Under the pieces are notes generated by a model. The model ran no database searches. It had not been told where the DNA came from and saw nothing but the letters and a program-made list of their open reading frames with translations. Positions 48,166 through 59,056 of a DNA stretch of 64,000 nt are shown piece after piece. The stretch's first letter is position 1, and each line of letters starts with the position of its first letter. A program made the position numbers and the translations under genes. Location: the NCBI RefSeq assembly GCF_001467945.1, contig NZ_LNYQ01000012.1, positions 124,001-188,000 of the forward strand, written 5' to 3'. Source of the stretch: Legionella parisiensis. Lineage in GTDB: Bacteria; Pseudomonadota; Gammaproteobacteria; Legionellales; Legionellaceae.

Positions 48166-48702
48166 TTAACCTTTGTCTGTTACATCAAATAAAGTATAGG
48201 ACAGCGTAACTGTCTGTACTTTTTCAGGCAAATCAGCATCCAGATGAAATAACAAAGGCATATTCATTGCTTCATGTCCATTCAATGTTTGCCGTGCAAA
48301 GCAAAAACACTCCGTTTTTTTCAGATACTTAGCAGCAATCCCTGGCGTAACACTGGGTATTGCCTGAACTGTCATCGGATGATCAGTCCTATTTTCTGCA
48401 TAAAACGACAACCTGGCTATTTCGCCAGGATGTACCTTAATTTTTCGTATTTTGGGATAGAATGCCCAAGGAACACCACTGTTATTTGTAGCAACAAATT
48501 CAACAGTTATTTCTCTGCTTTTGTCTACTCTAGCTTTGCTTACATCATATGCTACCGCTTCAGGATTCGTTTTACCATTAATGCCCAATGTCCTACATAG
48601 ACTGTTATAAATTGGCACTAATGCAAATCCAAAGGCAAACATCCCCAGCACGAGGCCTGATAATATAATGAGCAGCCGATGATGCCCTTTTTGCTTTTTC
48701 AT
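48166..48702 (-). CDS. ctaG: Cytochrome c oxidase assembly protein CtaG/Cox11
   Basis: Cox11 delivers copper to the CuB site of subunit I. The protein is 178 residues with one N-terminal membrane helix, and the copper-binding Cys pair is in CFCFARQTLNGHE. PIYNSLCRTLGING near residue 30 is typical. The gene lies 9 bases after coxA, as in many proteobacterial oxidase operons. Confidence 0.95.
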   Translation of the reverse strand: MKKQKGHHRLLIILSGLVLGMFAFGFALVPIYNSLCRTLGINGKTNPEAVAYDVSKARVDKSREITVEFVATNNSGVPWAFYPKIRKIKVHPGEIARLSFYAENRTDHPMTVQAIPSVTPGIAAKYLKKTECFCFARQTLNGHEAMNMPLLFHLDADLPEKVQTVTLSYTLFDVTDKG

Positions 48703-48711
48703 ACAGCTAAC

Positions 48712-50331
48712 CTATAAATCTAACTTCGGTGGAGTGGTAAAAGTATGGTATGGAGGTGGCGACGGTAATGTCCATTCTAAACCATACGCACCTTCCCATG
48801 ATCTTCCAGCAGCAATATCTTTTTTAGTGCCTTTTTTCCTGATGGTAGCGATCACATTATATAAAAATAAAAGCTGAGTAAATCCAAAAATGAAGGCACC
48901 AATTGAAGAGATCATATTAAAATTAGCAAATTGCAATGCATAATCTGGAATCCTTCTTGGCATTCCTGCTAATCCTAAAAAGTGCATCGGGAAGAACGCT
49001 ACATTCACTGAGATAACAGACAGCCAAAAATGCCATTTACCTAACAATTCGTTATACATATGTCCAGTCCACTTAGGAAGCCAGTAATACGTAGCGGAAA
49101 ACAGGGCAAAAATTACACCAGGAACCAGAACATAATGGAAATGAGCTACGACAAAATAGCTATCTTGGTACTGGAAATCCGCAGGAACTAATGCCAGCAT
49201 TAGTCCTGTAAATCCTCCTATAGTAAACAAAAACACAAAAGCCAAAGCAAATAACATGGGTGTTTCAAAGGTCATAGAGCCACGAAACATTGTACTTACC
49301 CAGTTAAATACCTTAATGCCGGTGGGAACCGCAATAAGCATCGTAGTGTACATGAAAAATAATTCCGCACCCAGTGGGATACCTGTTGTAAACATATGGT
49401 GTGCCCAGACAATAAATGACAATACAGCAATACTGACGGTAGCATAAACCATAAAGTAGTAACCAAATAAAGGCTTACGGCTAAAAGTAGGTATAACTTC
49501 AGAGATAACACCGAAAGCGGGTAATACGAGAACATATACCTCAGGATGCCCGAAAAACCAGAACACATGTTGAAACAATATGGGATCACCACCACCTGCT
49601 GCGCTAAAGAAGCTAGTGCCAAAATGACGATCGGCCAACATCATGGTTACCGCTCCAGCCAACACAGGCATAATTGCAATCAATAAAAAGGCAGTAATTA
49701 ACCAAGTCCATACGAACATAGGCATTTTCATCAGAGTCATGCCAGGAGCTCGTAAATTTAATATCGTCGCAATAATATTAATCGAACCCATAATGGATGA
49801 AAGACCCATCATGTGGATTGAAAAAATCATAAAATCGGTACTAGGGGGAGCATACGTAGTCGATAGTGGCGCATACATTGTCCAACCAAAGTTAGGACCA
49901 CCTCCAGCATGAAATGTGGTTGAAAGTAATAATGTAAAAGCAAAAGGTAAAATCCAAAAACTCCAGTTATTTAAGCGAGGCAGCGCCATATCTGGAGCAC
50001 CGATCATCATTGGAATTTGCCAATTCGCCATTCCAGTAAATGCCGGCATTACCACCCCAAACAACATGATTAAGCCATGTAGGGTGGTCATTTGGTTAAA
50101 GAAATTGGGATCAACGAAACGATGACCTGGCTGAAATAATTCTGCCCGAATGACTAAGGCCATACCGCCAGCTAAGAAGAAGCTGATCATTGCCAACCAC
50201 AAATAAAGTGTGCCTATATCTTTATGGTTTGTAGTAAACAACCAGCGTTTTATAAATCCTAAGACGCCCTTACCTTGTTCAGGACCATGATCGTCATGTT
50301 TTTCATCGTGCGCTAATGTATAACTACTCAT
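48712..50331 (-). CDS. coxA: Cytochrome c oxidase subunit I
   Basis: The catalytic subunit has haem a and a binuclear haem a3-CuB site. The 539-residue protein has twelve hydrophobic segments. FWFFGHPEVYVLVLPAFG carries the CuB His and the Tyr, and HHMFTTG and VVAHFHYVLVPG carry further metal ligands. HGLIMLFGVVMPAFTG contains a low-spin haem ligand. It overlaps coxB by 4 bases. Confidence 0.98.
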   Translation of the reverse strand: MSSYTLAHDEKHDDHGPEQGKGVLGFIKRWLFTTNHKDIGTLYLWLAMISFFLAGGMALVIRAELFQPGHRFVDPNFFNQMTTLHGLIMLFGVVMPAFTGMANWQIPMMIGAPDMALPRLNNWSFWILPFAFTLLLSTTFHAGGGPNFGWTMYAPLSTTYAPPSTDFMIFSIHMMGLSSIMGSINIIATILNLRAPGMTLMKMPMFVWTWLITAFLLIAIMPVLAGAVTMMLADRHFGTSFFSAAGGGDPILFQHVFWFFGHPEVYVLVLPAFGVISEVIPTFSRKPLFGYYFMVYATVSIAVLSFIVWAHHMFTTGIPLGAELFFMYTTMLIAVPTGIKVFNWVSTMFRGSMTFETPMLFALAFVFLFTIGGFTGLMLALVPADFQYQDSYFVVAHFHYVLVPGVIFALFSATYYWLPKWTGHMYNELLGKWHFWLSVISVNVAFFPMHFLGLAGMPRRIPDYALQFANFNMISSIGAFIFGFTQLLFLYNVIATIRKKGTKKDIAAGRSWEGAYGLEWTLPSPPPYHTFTTPPKLDL

Positions 50332-51530
50332 TGCAAACCTCCAGCTTGAACTTTATTAACCATGGTTGGTTGTTGATTAGCTTTCTGACGTTGTGTAGCA
50401 ACCTCTGCGGCTTGAACTACATCATTAGTATTATTTTCCCAGGCATTACGCTCATAGGTCGCAATCGCAGCAATTTCTTCATCGGTAAGTTGATCTTTAT
50501 ACGGCTGCATTGCAGAGCCGGCAACACCATTGAGTATTATATCTATATGTCGTGAAACAGGATGACCGACTGCTACAGAACTGCCTCTAAGTGCCGGGTA
50601 CATAGGTGGTATACCTCTACCATCAGCTTGATGACACGGAGCACAAAACTGTTCGTATTTTTGCTTCCCAAAAGCAAGTAGCTCATCCCGGGTCATCGTT
50701 TTCTGTGTTGCAGCAACGGCTTCCCCTTGAGTGTACCGATCTTCTTTTGTTGTTTGTGTTGCAACCCACTTATCAAAGTCTTCCTGATTTAATGCTTCAA
50801 CTACGATTGGCATAAATCCATGATTCACCCCACAAAGTTCGGCACATTGTCCTCTATAAGTCCCCGGTTTGTCTATTTTAGCCCACGCCTCGTACATGAA
50901 ACCAGGTATCGCATCACGTTTAATTCCTAATTCAGGAACCCACCAGGAATGTACTACATCATTTGAGGTTACTAAAAATCGAATTTTCTTATTAACAGGA
51001 ACAACTAATGGTTTATCTACTTCCAACAAATACCACTCATTTTTTTTCTGTCTATTCTGAATTTGATCAAATGGCGTGGATAAGGTGCTAAAAAAACTAA
51101 TTCCCTGGTCTAGATACTCATACTGCCATCGCCATTGATAGCCTACTACTTTTATAGTTAGTTCTGACTGTTTTGTATCATCCATACGAATCAAAACGCG
51201 TGTGGCGGGTATTGCAAGTCCAACGAGAATTAAGAATGGAATAATGGACCAGACAACTTCCAGGCGGGGATTATCATGAAATGAAGCGGCCTTATATCCT
51301 TTAGATTTCCTATGATGAATCATGGAATAGATCATGACGCCAAATACAACGACCCCAATAATGGCGCAGACTACCATACAAACCATATGCAGGTAATATG
51401 CATCTTTACTGATAGGAGTCACCCCCCGATACATATTTAATTGCCAAAAATCCACGGCGAATATTGGTTGGCTCGTAACCCAGATACCTAGCATCGTTAA
51501 TAATCTACAGATCTTTAACCTGTTTAACAT
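50328..51530 (-). CDS. coxB: Cytochrome c oxidase subunit II fused to cytochrome c (caa3 type)
   Basis: Two membrane helices follow the signal region. The CuA domain has GQCAELCGVNHGFMPI, with the Cys, Glu, His and Met ligands. After about residue 285 a cytochrome c domain appears, with one haem site CAPCH and a late Met. A fused c domain defines caa3-type oxidases, in which electrons enter through this domain. The start at 51530 (400 residues) has GAGGA six bases upstream; ATGs at 51536 and 51551 are less well placed. Confidence 0.96.
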   Translation of the reverse strand: MLNRLKICRLLTMLGIWVTSQPIFAVDFWQLNMYRGVTPISKDAYYLHMVCMVVCAIIGVVVFGVMIYSMIHHRKSKGYKAASFHDNPRLEVVWSIIPFLILVGLAIPATRVLIRMDDTKQSELTIKVVGYQWRWQYEYLDQGISFFSTLSTPFDQIQNRQKKNEWYLLEVDKPLVVPVNKKIRFLVTSNDVVHSWWVPELGIKRDAIPGFMYEAWAKIDKPGTYRGQCAELCGVNHGFMPIVVEALNQEDFDKWVATQTTKEDRYTQGEAVAATQKTMTRDELLAFGKQKYEQFCAPCHQADGRGIPPMYPALRGSSVAVGHPVSRHIDIILNGVAGSAMQPYKDQLTDEEIAAIATYERNAWENNTNDVVQAAEVATQRQKANQQPTMVNKVQAGGLQ

Positions 51531-51646
51531 CCCCATTCCTCGTCTTGTCAAGAAACCAGACTAATCTGGCTCCAATTTATTTTTATACATTTTTAATCTT
51601 TGCTCTTCCATCACCATAAGGTGAGGGGTCTATTCAATCAAAAAGC

Positions 51647-53194
51647 CTACCACAATGAGTAGTTTCCTTCAGTTTTAGATTTACTGACCATGTATTTTAC
51701 TGCTTCTATAATTTCGTTCGTAGTGCATTGATCACAGCCTCCATTTTGCGGATGATCTTTTCCATGAACAGTATTCTCAATCAATACATCTATATTTTTT
51801 GCAATCAAGGATTTCCATGCGTCTTTATCGCCAATTTTAGGCGCCCCATCTTTTCCATCATTATGACAAATCGCGCAATGCTTGTTATAAACGGTTTCGC
51901 CACTTTCAGGATATTTTTTTGCCCCACCAGACTTTAGATCTAATAATTGCGTACGCGTCAATGATTCATTGAGTATGAAATCAACCGCTGAGATAATGTC
52001 ATTATCAGAACAGGTCACACAGGCACCCTTAACCGGCATAAAGTTAAATCCATCGATTGCATGACGATATAATCCAGTTAATCCGCTGCTTTTTAAGCGT
52101 TCATACCAACTTGGCGCACTTCCCAACAAAGGAGCACTCATTGCGCCGTCTTGGTGGCAAATCACACATGCGGTATAATAAACTTGCTTTCCACGATCAA
52201 GTGAAGGAGGATCATTTGAAGGCGGTAAGCCTAAAGGTTCTTCGCTCACAACTGTTTTAAGGTATGTAGCGATAGCCATTCTATCTTCGTCGGTTAGGTA
52301 CATCATGCTGTTACGATTTACTTCAGCCATAGGCCCCGCTACCGGTCCTGCATTATTAATGAGCTTATCATATTTGAATACATCAGTGACCTGCTCGTGG
52401 GTTGCACTTTCCAACCCATACTTAGTAATGTTTGGTGCCCAGTAACCATCAATAAATCCACCAGTCAGGTAATATCTGTTCTTTGGCGCACCGAATGGAT
52501 TTAATGGAGTGTGGCACATACTGCAATGGCCTAGACCATCTACGATATATTTGCCACGATTCCACTCGGGAGATCTGCCTTTTTCATATTGGAATTCATG
52601 TCCTTCTGGAAAGAAAAACAATAAGTTCCATCCCCAAAGTGTAAAGCGGGCACCGGGAAGGTTAAACGGGAAAGGTAATGACTTGTTAGGTAAATTAACA
52701 GGTGGTAAGCTCATAAAATAAGCATACAGAGCACGTGCATCTTCCTCGGTTATTTTAGAAAAATACACATAAGGGAATACTGGAAAATAATTTCGACCTT
52801 TGGGATCGCGGCCTTCTTTGAGTGCACGGATAAAATCTTTTTCAGTCCAATTACCAATTCCTGTTTCTTTATCAGGAGTAATATTGGGACTGTAGAATGT
52901 TCCGAAAGGCGTTGCTATAGGTAATCCACCTGCATAAGCGGGCGTACCTGCTTTAACATTGGTGTGACAGGAAATACAATCCCCCATCTTTGCCAAATAT
53001 TCTCCACGTTCAATTAAAGTCTGTTGCTCGCCTGTGGCTGGAGCAGTAGGTGGATAGACAGGATAATATCCATCATGAACTTGTAATTTCTGTTGGGCAG
53101 GTACGGCATTTTCTGCATGTAATAATTGACCTGCTAGGCCAAGCACCGTCAATGTTGCAGTGACGATTAGCTTTCTTAGTAACAAAGAGCCCAC
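51647..53194 (-). CDS. Four-haem cytochrome c
   Basis: The 515-residue protein has a signal peptide and four CxxCH haem sites with Cys at 73, 224, 343 and 440. The first two domains resemble those of cytochrome c subunits of alcohol dehydrogenases (GEYLAKMGDCISCH; GKYIVDGLGHCSMCH). The last two look like cytochrome c5, with extra Cys pairs (GACVTCSDN and GGCDQCTTN) that may form disulfides. It lies directly before coxB on the same strand (117-base gap), so it may feed electrons to the oxidase. The name and donor are not known. Confidence 0.9.
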   Translation of the reverse strand: MGSLLLRKLIVTATLTVLGLAGQLLHAENAVPAQQKLQVHDGYYPVYPPTAPATGEQQTLIERGEYLAKMGDCISCHTNVKAGTPAYAGGLPIATPFGTFYSPNITPDKETGIGNWTEKDFIRALKEGRDPKGRNYFPVFPYVYFSKITEEDARALYAYFMSLPPVNLPNKSLPFPFNLPGARFTLWGWNLLFFFPEGHEFQYEKGRSPEWNRGKYIVDGLGHCSMCHTPLNPFGAPKNRYYLTGGFIDGYWAPNITKYGLESATHEQVTDVFKYDKLINNAGPVAGPMAEVNRNSMMYLTDEDRMAIATYLKTVVSEEPLGLPPSNDPPSLDRGKQVYYTACVICHQDGAMSAPLLGSAPSWYERLKSSGLTGLYRHAIDGFNFMPVKGACVTCSDNDIISAVDFILNESLTRTQLLDLKSGGAKKYPESGETVYNKHCAICHNDGKDGAPKIGDKDAWKSLIAKNIDVLIENTVHGKDHPQNGGCDQCTTNEIIEAVKYMVSKSKTEGNYSLW

Positions 53195-53324
53195 GCTCCC
53201 TCCTATTTGTTCTTATTTTGTACGCTTCTCTTGCGGAGACAGAATAATCGACGCATTTTATACTCCACAATGCATAAGTTGCAATGTTATAATCGCTATC
53301 TTTGATTTTTTTTATATTGTGATT

Positions 53325-53963
53325 ATGTTTGTTTATCTTAATGGTTTGTTTTTGGGCTTATCCTTGATAGTTGCTCTAGGGCCGCAAAACGTCTTTTTAA
53401 TTAAACAAAGTGCACAAAAAAATCATGCGGCTCTTTCTGCTGTTATATGCTTTATCTGTGATTTTATTTTAATTTGCTCCAGTATTGCAGGCTTGCACGA
53501 ATTGCTTCAGATTCACCCTTTTTTGCAAATATGGATGATGGTGTTAGGCACACTTTTTTTACTTTTTTATTCCGCGAAAGCATTAACCAACGCATTTTTC
53601 AAGGCATCAGAGCATGCAGAAAATGTACATCAACCACGTAACAGAGCCCAAATCATTCTCTTAGCCTTAGGCTTTAGTATACTCAACCCGCACGCTATTA
53701 TTGATTCTCTGGTCATTATAGGTGGTGGCAGCAGCGGTTATCCAAATCAAGAGCATATTTTTTTGCTGGGTGTGCTCACGTCAAGCTTTATCTGGTTTAG
53801 TTCATTAACATTTACCGCACGATATTTTTCTGGTGTTTTGACAAAAACAAATGTATGGAAGGGAATTGAGTTGATTAGCGGCTTGCTTATGGCTTTTGTA
53901 GGTGTGAAACTCGGTACGGATTGTTTGAGCTTAATTTCAAAGATAATTGGGGAATCAATTTAA
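53325..53963 (+). CDS. LysE/ArgO-family amino acid exporter
   Basis: This is a 212-residue protein with six hydrophobic segments. LIVALGPQNVFLIKQS near residue 13 and LGFSILNPHAIIDSLVIIGG near the middle are signatures of LysE/ArgO exporters, which expel basic amino acids such as arginine or lysine. The start at 53325 gives the normal family N-terminus; an ATG at 53160 would overlap the divergent cytochrome gene. No lysG/argP-type regulator is nearby. Confidence 0.9.
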   Translation: MFVYLNGLFLGLSLIVALGPQNVFLIKQSAQKNHAALSAVICFICDFILICSSIAGLHELLQIHPFLQIWMMVLGTLFLLFYSAKALTNAFFKASEHAENVHQPRNRAQIILLALGFSILNPHAIIDSLVIIGGGSSGYPNQEHIFLLGVLTSSFIWFSSLTFTARYFSGVLTKTNVWKGIELISGLLMAFVGVKLGTDCLSLISKIIGESI

Positions 53964-54152
53964 TAGAAAGGGCCAATCGGTGTGTCGCCAATTGACCCAG
54001 TGGAATGACACATAGCAAGTCCAACCTCGCAACGCGAATATCGCATAATCATTTACCCATGTCAATCGGAAGTGCTCGGCAAAATCATTTTCCATTGTTG
54101 TTCTAACTCACTTCAGTTAAACTCAAGCTTTTTAATAAATATTGAGCAATAC

Positions 54153-54578
54153 ATGTTTTACGGCGACACAATCCAAGAAACACGACAAATGTTTTTTTCT
54201 AGTTGGGAAAAATACCAGCATCAAAAACTGCTGTCACCCCTAGAAAATGAAATTGTTCAAGTGATATTGGCTCACCCTGAATATCATAAAATACTTGAGA
54301 ATCAGAATAAATTTCAGCAGCAATCTTATTTTCCCGAATCAGGGGAAGCAAATCCATTCATGCATATGGGACTTCATCTTGCCATTAGAGAGCAAATCGC
54401 TACTAACCGTCCTGTAGGGATTCACGAAATCTATAAGAATTTAATTAAAAAATACAAGGACTCATTATCTGTGGAGCATTTAATGATGGAGCAATTAGCA
54501 GAGTGCTTGTGGCTCTCACAAAAAAATAACATGCCCCCTGATGAACAGCAGTATTTGCACACATTAGCCAGTCTTTGA
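54153..54578 (+). CDS. DUF1841 protein
   Basis: The protein has 141 residues from 54153. It carries MFYGDTIQETRQMFFSSWEKY at the start and ESGEANPFMHMGLHLAIREQIATNRP in the middle, both characteristic of DUF1841. The family is widespread in proteobacteria, and its function is unknown. An in-frame ATG at 54072 adds 27 residues not typical of the family. Confidence 0.9.
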   Translation: MFYGDTIQETRQMFFSSWEKYQHQKLLSPLENEIVQVILAHPEYHKILENQNKFQQQSYFPESGEANPFMHMGLHLAIREQIATNRPVGIHEIYKNLIKKYKDSLSVEHLMMEQLAECLWLSQKNNMPPDEQQYLHTLASL

Positions 54579-54752
54579 ATTATCTTTCAGTAACAAAGAA
54601 GAAATTTGGGCTGCGCCCCATACCACGGAAAAGCCAGCAATCCCAAAACGCCATGATATTTCAGCAAAACTTGGATGCTGTCCTCCCGGCGCAGGGGGGA
54701 TGACAGCGTATTGGGATCACTTTAGGCATATAGCGCGCTACACAGGAGAATA

Positions 54753-55019
54753 CTAACCCTCCTCCATCAACAGAAAAGATGAGTTTTCATTATCTCCCCT
54801 CACATCATCTTGCTGTTCCATTTGATATTCAAGAATATCTCCTGGTTGACACTTAAGATACGCACAAATCGCTTCCAATGTCGCAAAGCGTATGGCTTTA
54901 GCCTTACCATTTTTTAAAATAGACAAATTCGCTTCAGTAATTCCTATTGCCTCTGCCAATTCCTTAAGCCTGCATTTGCGTTTTGCCATCATCACATCCA
55001 AATTAACAATAATAGACAC
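54753..55019 (-). CDS. Small XRE-type helix-turn-helix regulator
   Basis: The 88-residue protein has one helix-turn-helix (KELAEAIGITEANLSILKNGKAKAIRFATLEAICAYL) of the YozG/HTH_26 type and a short acidic tail. It follows the DUF2975 gene after 9 bases. Such pairs are common, and the regulator probably controls its own operon, but the target is unknown. Confidence 0.9.
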   Translation of the reverse strand: MSIIVNLDVMMAKRKCRLKELAEAIGITEANLSILKNGKAKAIRFATLEAICAYLKCQPGDILEYQMEQQDDVRGDNENSSFLLMEEG

Positions 55020-55028
55020 TAGATTTCC

Positions 55029-55571
55029 TTAAATTGTTAATTGCGTTTCTGATTTTAGTTGATGCGCTTCCTGAATGATCCAGGAAGCAACTAAAATAAT
55101 GAAAGCCGTAATTAACGTAGATAAATTCGCTGAATTTAAAGTAATACTGGCAATGCGTTCACCTGTAGGATTATTAAAGGTAAGTGCCGCAGTCATTACA
55201 GGTTGATAAAATAGCTGCACTACCTCACCCAAAATCATGTAAATGCTTACCTGTTTTATTAATTTGATATTTTCCTCTTCAAACAGGTATCCCTTCTCAA
55301 AAAGGCGAAATAGTTTGGCTAATTTATGACAGATTAAAATAGTAATAGTCAGTGGCATCCATTCGATCGCCAATATGATGGACCGATGCATCCAGGAAAA
55401 ATGAGAGGGGTCTCGAATTTGTTCTGCAGAAATTAAAGAAGACCACGCTCCTATATAACACATCCAATCGAATTTAAATAAAATTAAGAAGGTTGTAGTT
55501 AGGGGAATAAGCCAACAGAGAGCACGGAATAGCAGGTACAGCAGATGACTGGTGTTTTTTATTTTTTTCAT
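55029..55571 (-). CDS. DUF2975 membrane protein
   Basis: This is a 180-residue protein with four hydrophobic segments. LFRLFEKGYLFEEENIKLIKQVS in the middle is typical of DUF2975. It is paired with the downstream XRE regulator. The function is unknown; a membrane signal sensor linked to the regulator is one possibility. Confidence 0.88.
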   Translation of the reverse strand: MKKIKNTSHLLYLLFRALCWLIPLTTTFLILFKFDWMCYIGAWSSLISAEQIRDPSHFSWMHRSIILAIEWMPLTITILICHKLAKLFRLFEKGYLFEEENIKLIKQVSIYMILGEVVQLFYQPVMTAALTFNNPTGERIASITLNSANLSTLITAFIILVASWIIQEAHQLKSETQLTI

Positions 55572-56041
55572 GATAAATTCCCATTGATAAATTTTTGTTA
55601 AATTATAAAAATAATTTATTGTTTGTCAATAAATATATATTGAGTAATGAATATTGCACTACTATTAATAATAAAAATATTCCACCGTGTTACTCTCTTT
55701 TATAACCATTGTGATTTGCTTGGAGTCTTCGAACGAGTTTATTTCACATATGATCTCTTTCCCGCTGGAACAAATCCCGAGAGCTTTAATTGTGTTGTAC
55801 ACCCTCTTTACCAAAAACCATAAGAGCAATTGGCAATTAAGGGATTCATTAACCCGGAACACATTACACAGTTAATTGAGCAGGTGTTTAACCTCAGAAA
55901 ATTCAGTTAGATCGCACACTGCAAGTATGAAACTAAAATCCATAGTGACTTTACCCGATACACTAGAGATATATAGGGCTGGGTATCTTGACTAAAATCA
56001 GTTAATATGGAGCATTAAATAACAAATCCGTGTTCCCCATA
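55572..56041. other. 470-base intergenic gap without a convincing gene
   Basis: It lies between the divergent DUF2975 and ubiE genes. The part near 55600-55700 is very AT-rich and probably holds promoters for both directions. Short frames exist on both strands (58 to 65 residues), but none has a ribosome-binding site or known similarity. No tRNA or hairpin was seen. Confidence 0.4.
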
Positions 56042-56794
56042 ATGGCTGATCAAGAAAAAGAAACTCATTTTGGTTACTCTACTGTTGCCTGGGATGAGAA
56101 AGAAAAGAAAGTAGCAGAAGTTTTTCATTCTGTAGCAAAAAACTATGATGTGATGAATGATTTGATGTCTTTAGGCGTCCACCATCTGTGGAAACGCTAC
56201 ACCGTAGAGCTTAGCCAAGTACGTCCGGGACAATTTGTTTTAGATTTAGCGGGAGGCAGTGGGGATTTAACCCGGTTGTTATGCAAAAAAGTCGGCAATT
56301 CAGGCCGTGTTGTTCTAGCGGATATTAATTCTGCCATGCTGAACGTGGGACGTAATCGCCTATTGGATGAAGGCTTATATAAAAACATTGATTACGTACA
56401 GGGTAATGCTCAATGTCTTCCTTTTGCTGATAATAGTTTTCATTGCATTACCATGGGATTTGGCTTAAGAAATGTGACGGATAAGGAAGAAGCGCTTCGT
56501 TCGATGTATCGTGTATGCAAGCCCGGTGGAAAATTGATGATTCTTGAGTTCTCAACGCCCACATTTCCCGGCTTAAAACCGATTTATGACTGGTATTCGT
56601 TTCATATTTTACCTAAAATAGGAGAGTTTATTGCGCAGGACAAAGCCAGTTATCAATACCTTGCTGAATCCATACGCATGCACCCGAATCAAGCCAAACT
56701 AAAAGAAATGATTGAGCATGCAGGATTTGAAGATTGTCATTATGACAATCTAAGCGGCGGCATAGTTGCCTTGCACATTGCCTATAAATATTGA
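56042..56794 (+). CDS. ubiE: Ubiquinone/menaquinone C-methyltransferase UbiE
   Basis: UbiE methylates the quinone ring with S-adenosylmethionine. [14 protein letters not shown] and [19 protein letters not shown] match the family N-terminus. The SAM motif is [11 protein letters not shown], and GFGLRNVTD follows. The start at 56042 gives 250 residues, close to E. coli's 251; a GTG 12 bases upstream is possible. ubiJ, ubiB, tatA and tatB follow on the same strand with small gaps or overlaps. Confidence 0.97.
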   Translation: MADQEKETHFGYSTVAWDEKEKKVAEVFHSVAKNYDVMNDLMSLGVHHLWKRYTVELSQVRPGQFVLDLAGGSGDLTRLLCKKVGNSGRVVLADINSAMLNVGRNRLLDEGLYKNIDYVQGNAQCLPFADNSFHCITMGFGLRNVTDKEEALRSMYRVCKPGGKLMILEFSTPTFPGLKPIYDWYSFHILPKIGEFIAQDKASYQYLAESIRMHPNQAKLKEMIEHAGFEDCHYDNLSGGIVALHIAYKY

Positions 56795-56801
56795 GTGCAT
56801 T

Positions 56802-57419
56802 ATGTTAAAAAAATATTCTCTGAAGGCTCTCCAAATAGCCATTAACAAAGCCGCAAGACTGGATGAACACATGCCAGCTAAACTGCAAGCGCTTGATAAT
56901 AAAATTCTTGAGATGATTATAAGCCCTTTGAATGTTAATTTTTTTATCCTCTTTAAAGATGGGGAAATCATCTTGCTGGACAACTATGATAAAGAAGCAG
57001 ACACAATCATTCATAGCAATCCTTTAGGTTTAATCAGGCTCAGTTTATTACCTGCATCCAAGGCACGCTCCTTATTTAATGATAAGATCCGCATGACTGG
57101 TAATACCGAATTAGGGCAACAAGTAAAAAAACTGTTTGATGAAATGGACATCGATTGGGAGGGGCATCTGGCCCACTTTACTGGTGATGTGGTGGCTCAT
57201 CAAATTGGTTCCTTTGTCCGAAAAGGGATGGCATTCAAAAAGAGATTGGATGATTCCATGCGTCAAAATATCTCTGAATACTTGCAAGAAGAATTGCGAC
57301 TGTTTCCTACAAAATATGAACTGGAAGATTTTTTTGTTGAAGTCGATGAGCTATCTTTAAGTGTCGAGCGCTTGCAGGCTCATATTAATCAACTAATAAG
57401 CCGCTATGAAATCCATTAA
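56802..57419 (+). CDS. ubiJ: Ubiquinone biosynthesis accessory protein UbiJ
   Basis: The protein has 205 residues. An SCP2-like lipid-binding domain occupies about residues 15-115 and a helical tail follows. [41 protein letters not shown] is typical of UbiJ, which helps assemble the soluble Ubi complex. The start at 56802 is 7 bases after ubiE; an ATG at 56766 lies inside ubiE. It overlaps ubiB by 14 bases. Confidence 0.93.
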   Translation: MLKKYSLKALQIAINKAARLDEHMPAKLQALDNKILEMIISPLNVNFFILFKDGEIILLDNYDKEADTIIHSNPLGLIRLSLLPASKARSLFNDKIRMTGNTELGQQVKKLFDEMDIDWEGHLAHFTGDVVAHQIGSFVRKGMAFKKRLDDSMRQNISEYLQEELRLFPTKYELEDFFVEVDELSLSVERLQAHINQLISRYEIH

Positions 57420-59055
57420 AAAACTCATTCGCCTTATTCATATCAATTACATTCTAGCCAAAAATGGACTAGATAATGTAGTCGTGTCATTAAGATTGTT
57501 TGCACCTATCCGTTTCATTGTTTATTTAAATCCCTGGAACTGGTTTCGCAAAAAACAGCTAACACATGGCGAAGCGCTTCGTAAGTCATTGGAAGAGCTG
57601 GGGCCTATTTTTATTAAATTCGGTCAAGCACTTTCTACACGTCCAGATATTTTACCTCTAGATATAGCGATTGAACTCAGCAAACTACAGGATAAAGTTC
57701 CGCCATTCTCCAGTGAAAAAGCAATGGCCATTATGGAAAAGGTCTATGGTTTGTCCCCCTACGAAGTTTTTGCTGAATTTGACTCAATCCCCTTGGCATC
57801 AGCCTCTATGGCGCAAGTACATGCAGCCACCCTGAAAACAGGTGAAGAAGTCATTGTCAAAGTACTTAGACCCAATATGCGACGCATTATTGAGCAAGAC
57901 TTGAGTATTATGCATACTATTGCCAAATGGGCAGATCGATATTGGCCTGAGATTAGACGTTTAAAGCCCAAGGAAATTGTAACAGAATTTGAACATACCT
58001 TGCTTGATGAGCTCGACTTGTTAAGAGAGGCGGCCAATGCCACTCAATTAAGGCGTAACTTTGAACATTCCCCCATACTGTATATTCCCGATGTATATTG
58101 GGACTATTCACACTCCAACGTCATGGTGCTTGAACGAATCCATGGCATACCTGTATCCGATATCGCCAGTTTGCAGGATCATGGAGTTGATATAAAAAAA
58201 CTGGCTGAGCGCGGTGTAGAAATTTTCTTTACACAAGTATTTCGTGATTGTTTTTTTCATGCAGACATGCACCCAGGAAATATTTTTGTTTCTTATAAAA
58301 ATCCCAAAGATCCGCAATATATCTGCATAGACTTTGGGATCATGGGCACATTAAACGATAATGACAAACGGTATTTAGCTGAAAACCTCTTGGCTTTTTT
58401 TAATCGCGATTACCGACGCGTCGCCGAGTTGCATGTTGAGTCCGGTTGGGTTGCCCGTGATACCCGGGTTGATGAGTTTGAAAGCAGCATTCGTACAGTA
58501 TGCGAGCCTATTTTTGAACGACCTTTAAAAGACATTTCATTTGCGCAAGTGGTATTGCGTCTTTTTCAGGTTGCTCGACGCTTTCATATGGAAGTACAAC
58601 CCCAATTGGTTTTATTGCAAAAAACACTGCTTGCTGTAGAAGGTTTAGGACGTCAACTCTATCCCGATTTGGATTTATGGGCCACTGCCAAACCCTTTCT
58701 CGAAAAGTGGGTGAGAGATCAAATCGGTCCCAAGGCATTCTTTACTCAATTAAAAAAGAATCTACCTTTTTTTGCAGAACAATTACCGCATATGCCCAAA
58801 CTGCTCTTTGATTTTCTAGAGCTTAAAAAAGAAGAATTAATAATAAATAAAGAGCGTGCGAATGCACAGTTAGAAAATGAAAAGCCGGCAGTACACTGGA
58901 ATAGCGTTGCCATTGGCGCAGGACTTTCTTTTCTTTTAGTAAGTCTGCTGGACTATTTGCATTTTATCCACCATAAACAGCTCGCTCCACTTGCTCTTAC
59001 CGGAGCTATTTTGACGGGTCTGTTTGTACTTTTTAACCGTAGTGCGAGGAACTAA
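57406..59055 (+). CDS. ubiB: UbiB atypical kinase/ATPase
   Basis: UbiB is a membrane-attached protein-kinase-like ATPase needed for ubiquinone synthesis. The KxGQ motif is [13 protein letters not shown] near residue 70. The Ala-rich nucleotide loop is [11 protein letters not shown], and the catalytic-loop and DFG-like segments are [10 protein letters not shown] and IDFGIMG. Two C-terminal hydrophobic helices (about 500-545) anchor it. The 549-residue length is normal. Confidence 0.96.
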   Translation: MKSIKKLIRLIHINYILAKNGLDNVVVSLRLFAPIRFIVYLNPWNWFRKKQLTHGEALRKSLEELGPIFIKFGQALSTRPDILPLDIAIELSKLQDKVPPFSSEKAMAIMEKVYGLSPYEVFAEFDSIPLASASMAQVHAATLKTGEEVIVKVLRPNMRRIIEQDLSIMHTIAKWADRYWPEIRRLKPKEIVTEFEHTLLDELDLLREAANATQLRRNFEHSPILYIPDVYWDYSHSNVMVLERIHGIPVSDIASLQDHGVDIKKLAERGVEIFFTQVFRDCFFHADMHPGNIFVSYKNPKDPQYICIDFGIMGTLNDNDKRYLAENLLAFFNRDYRRVAELHVESGWVARDTRVDEFESSIRTVCEPIFERPLKDISFAQVVLRLFQVARRFHMEVQPQLVLLQKTLLAVEGLGRQLYPDLDLWATAKPFLEKWVRDQIGPKAFFTQLKKNLPFFAEQLPHMPKLLFDFLELKKEELIINKERANAQLENEKPAVHWNSVAIGAGLSFLLVSLLDYLHFIHHKQLAPLALTGAILTGLFVLFNRSARN

Positions 59056-59056
59056 C

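Noticed and set aside
55647-55823. 58-residue plus-strand frame (MNIALLLIIKIF...) in the ubiE upstream gap
   Set aside because: It has no ribosome-binding site, competes with other short frames on both strands and has no recognised similarity. It could be a remnant but is not supported.
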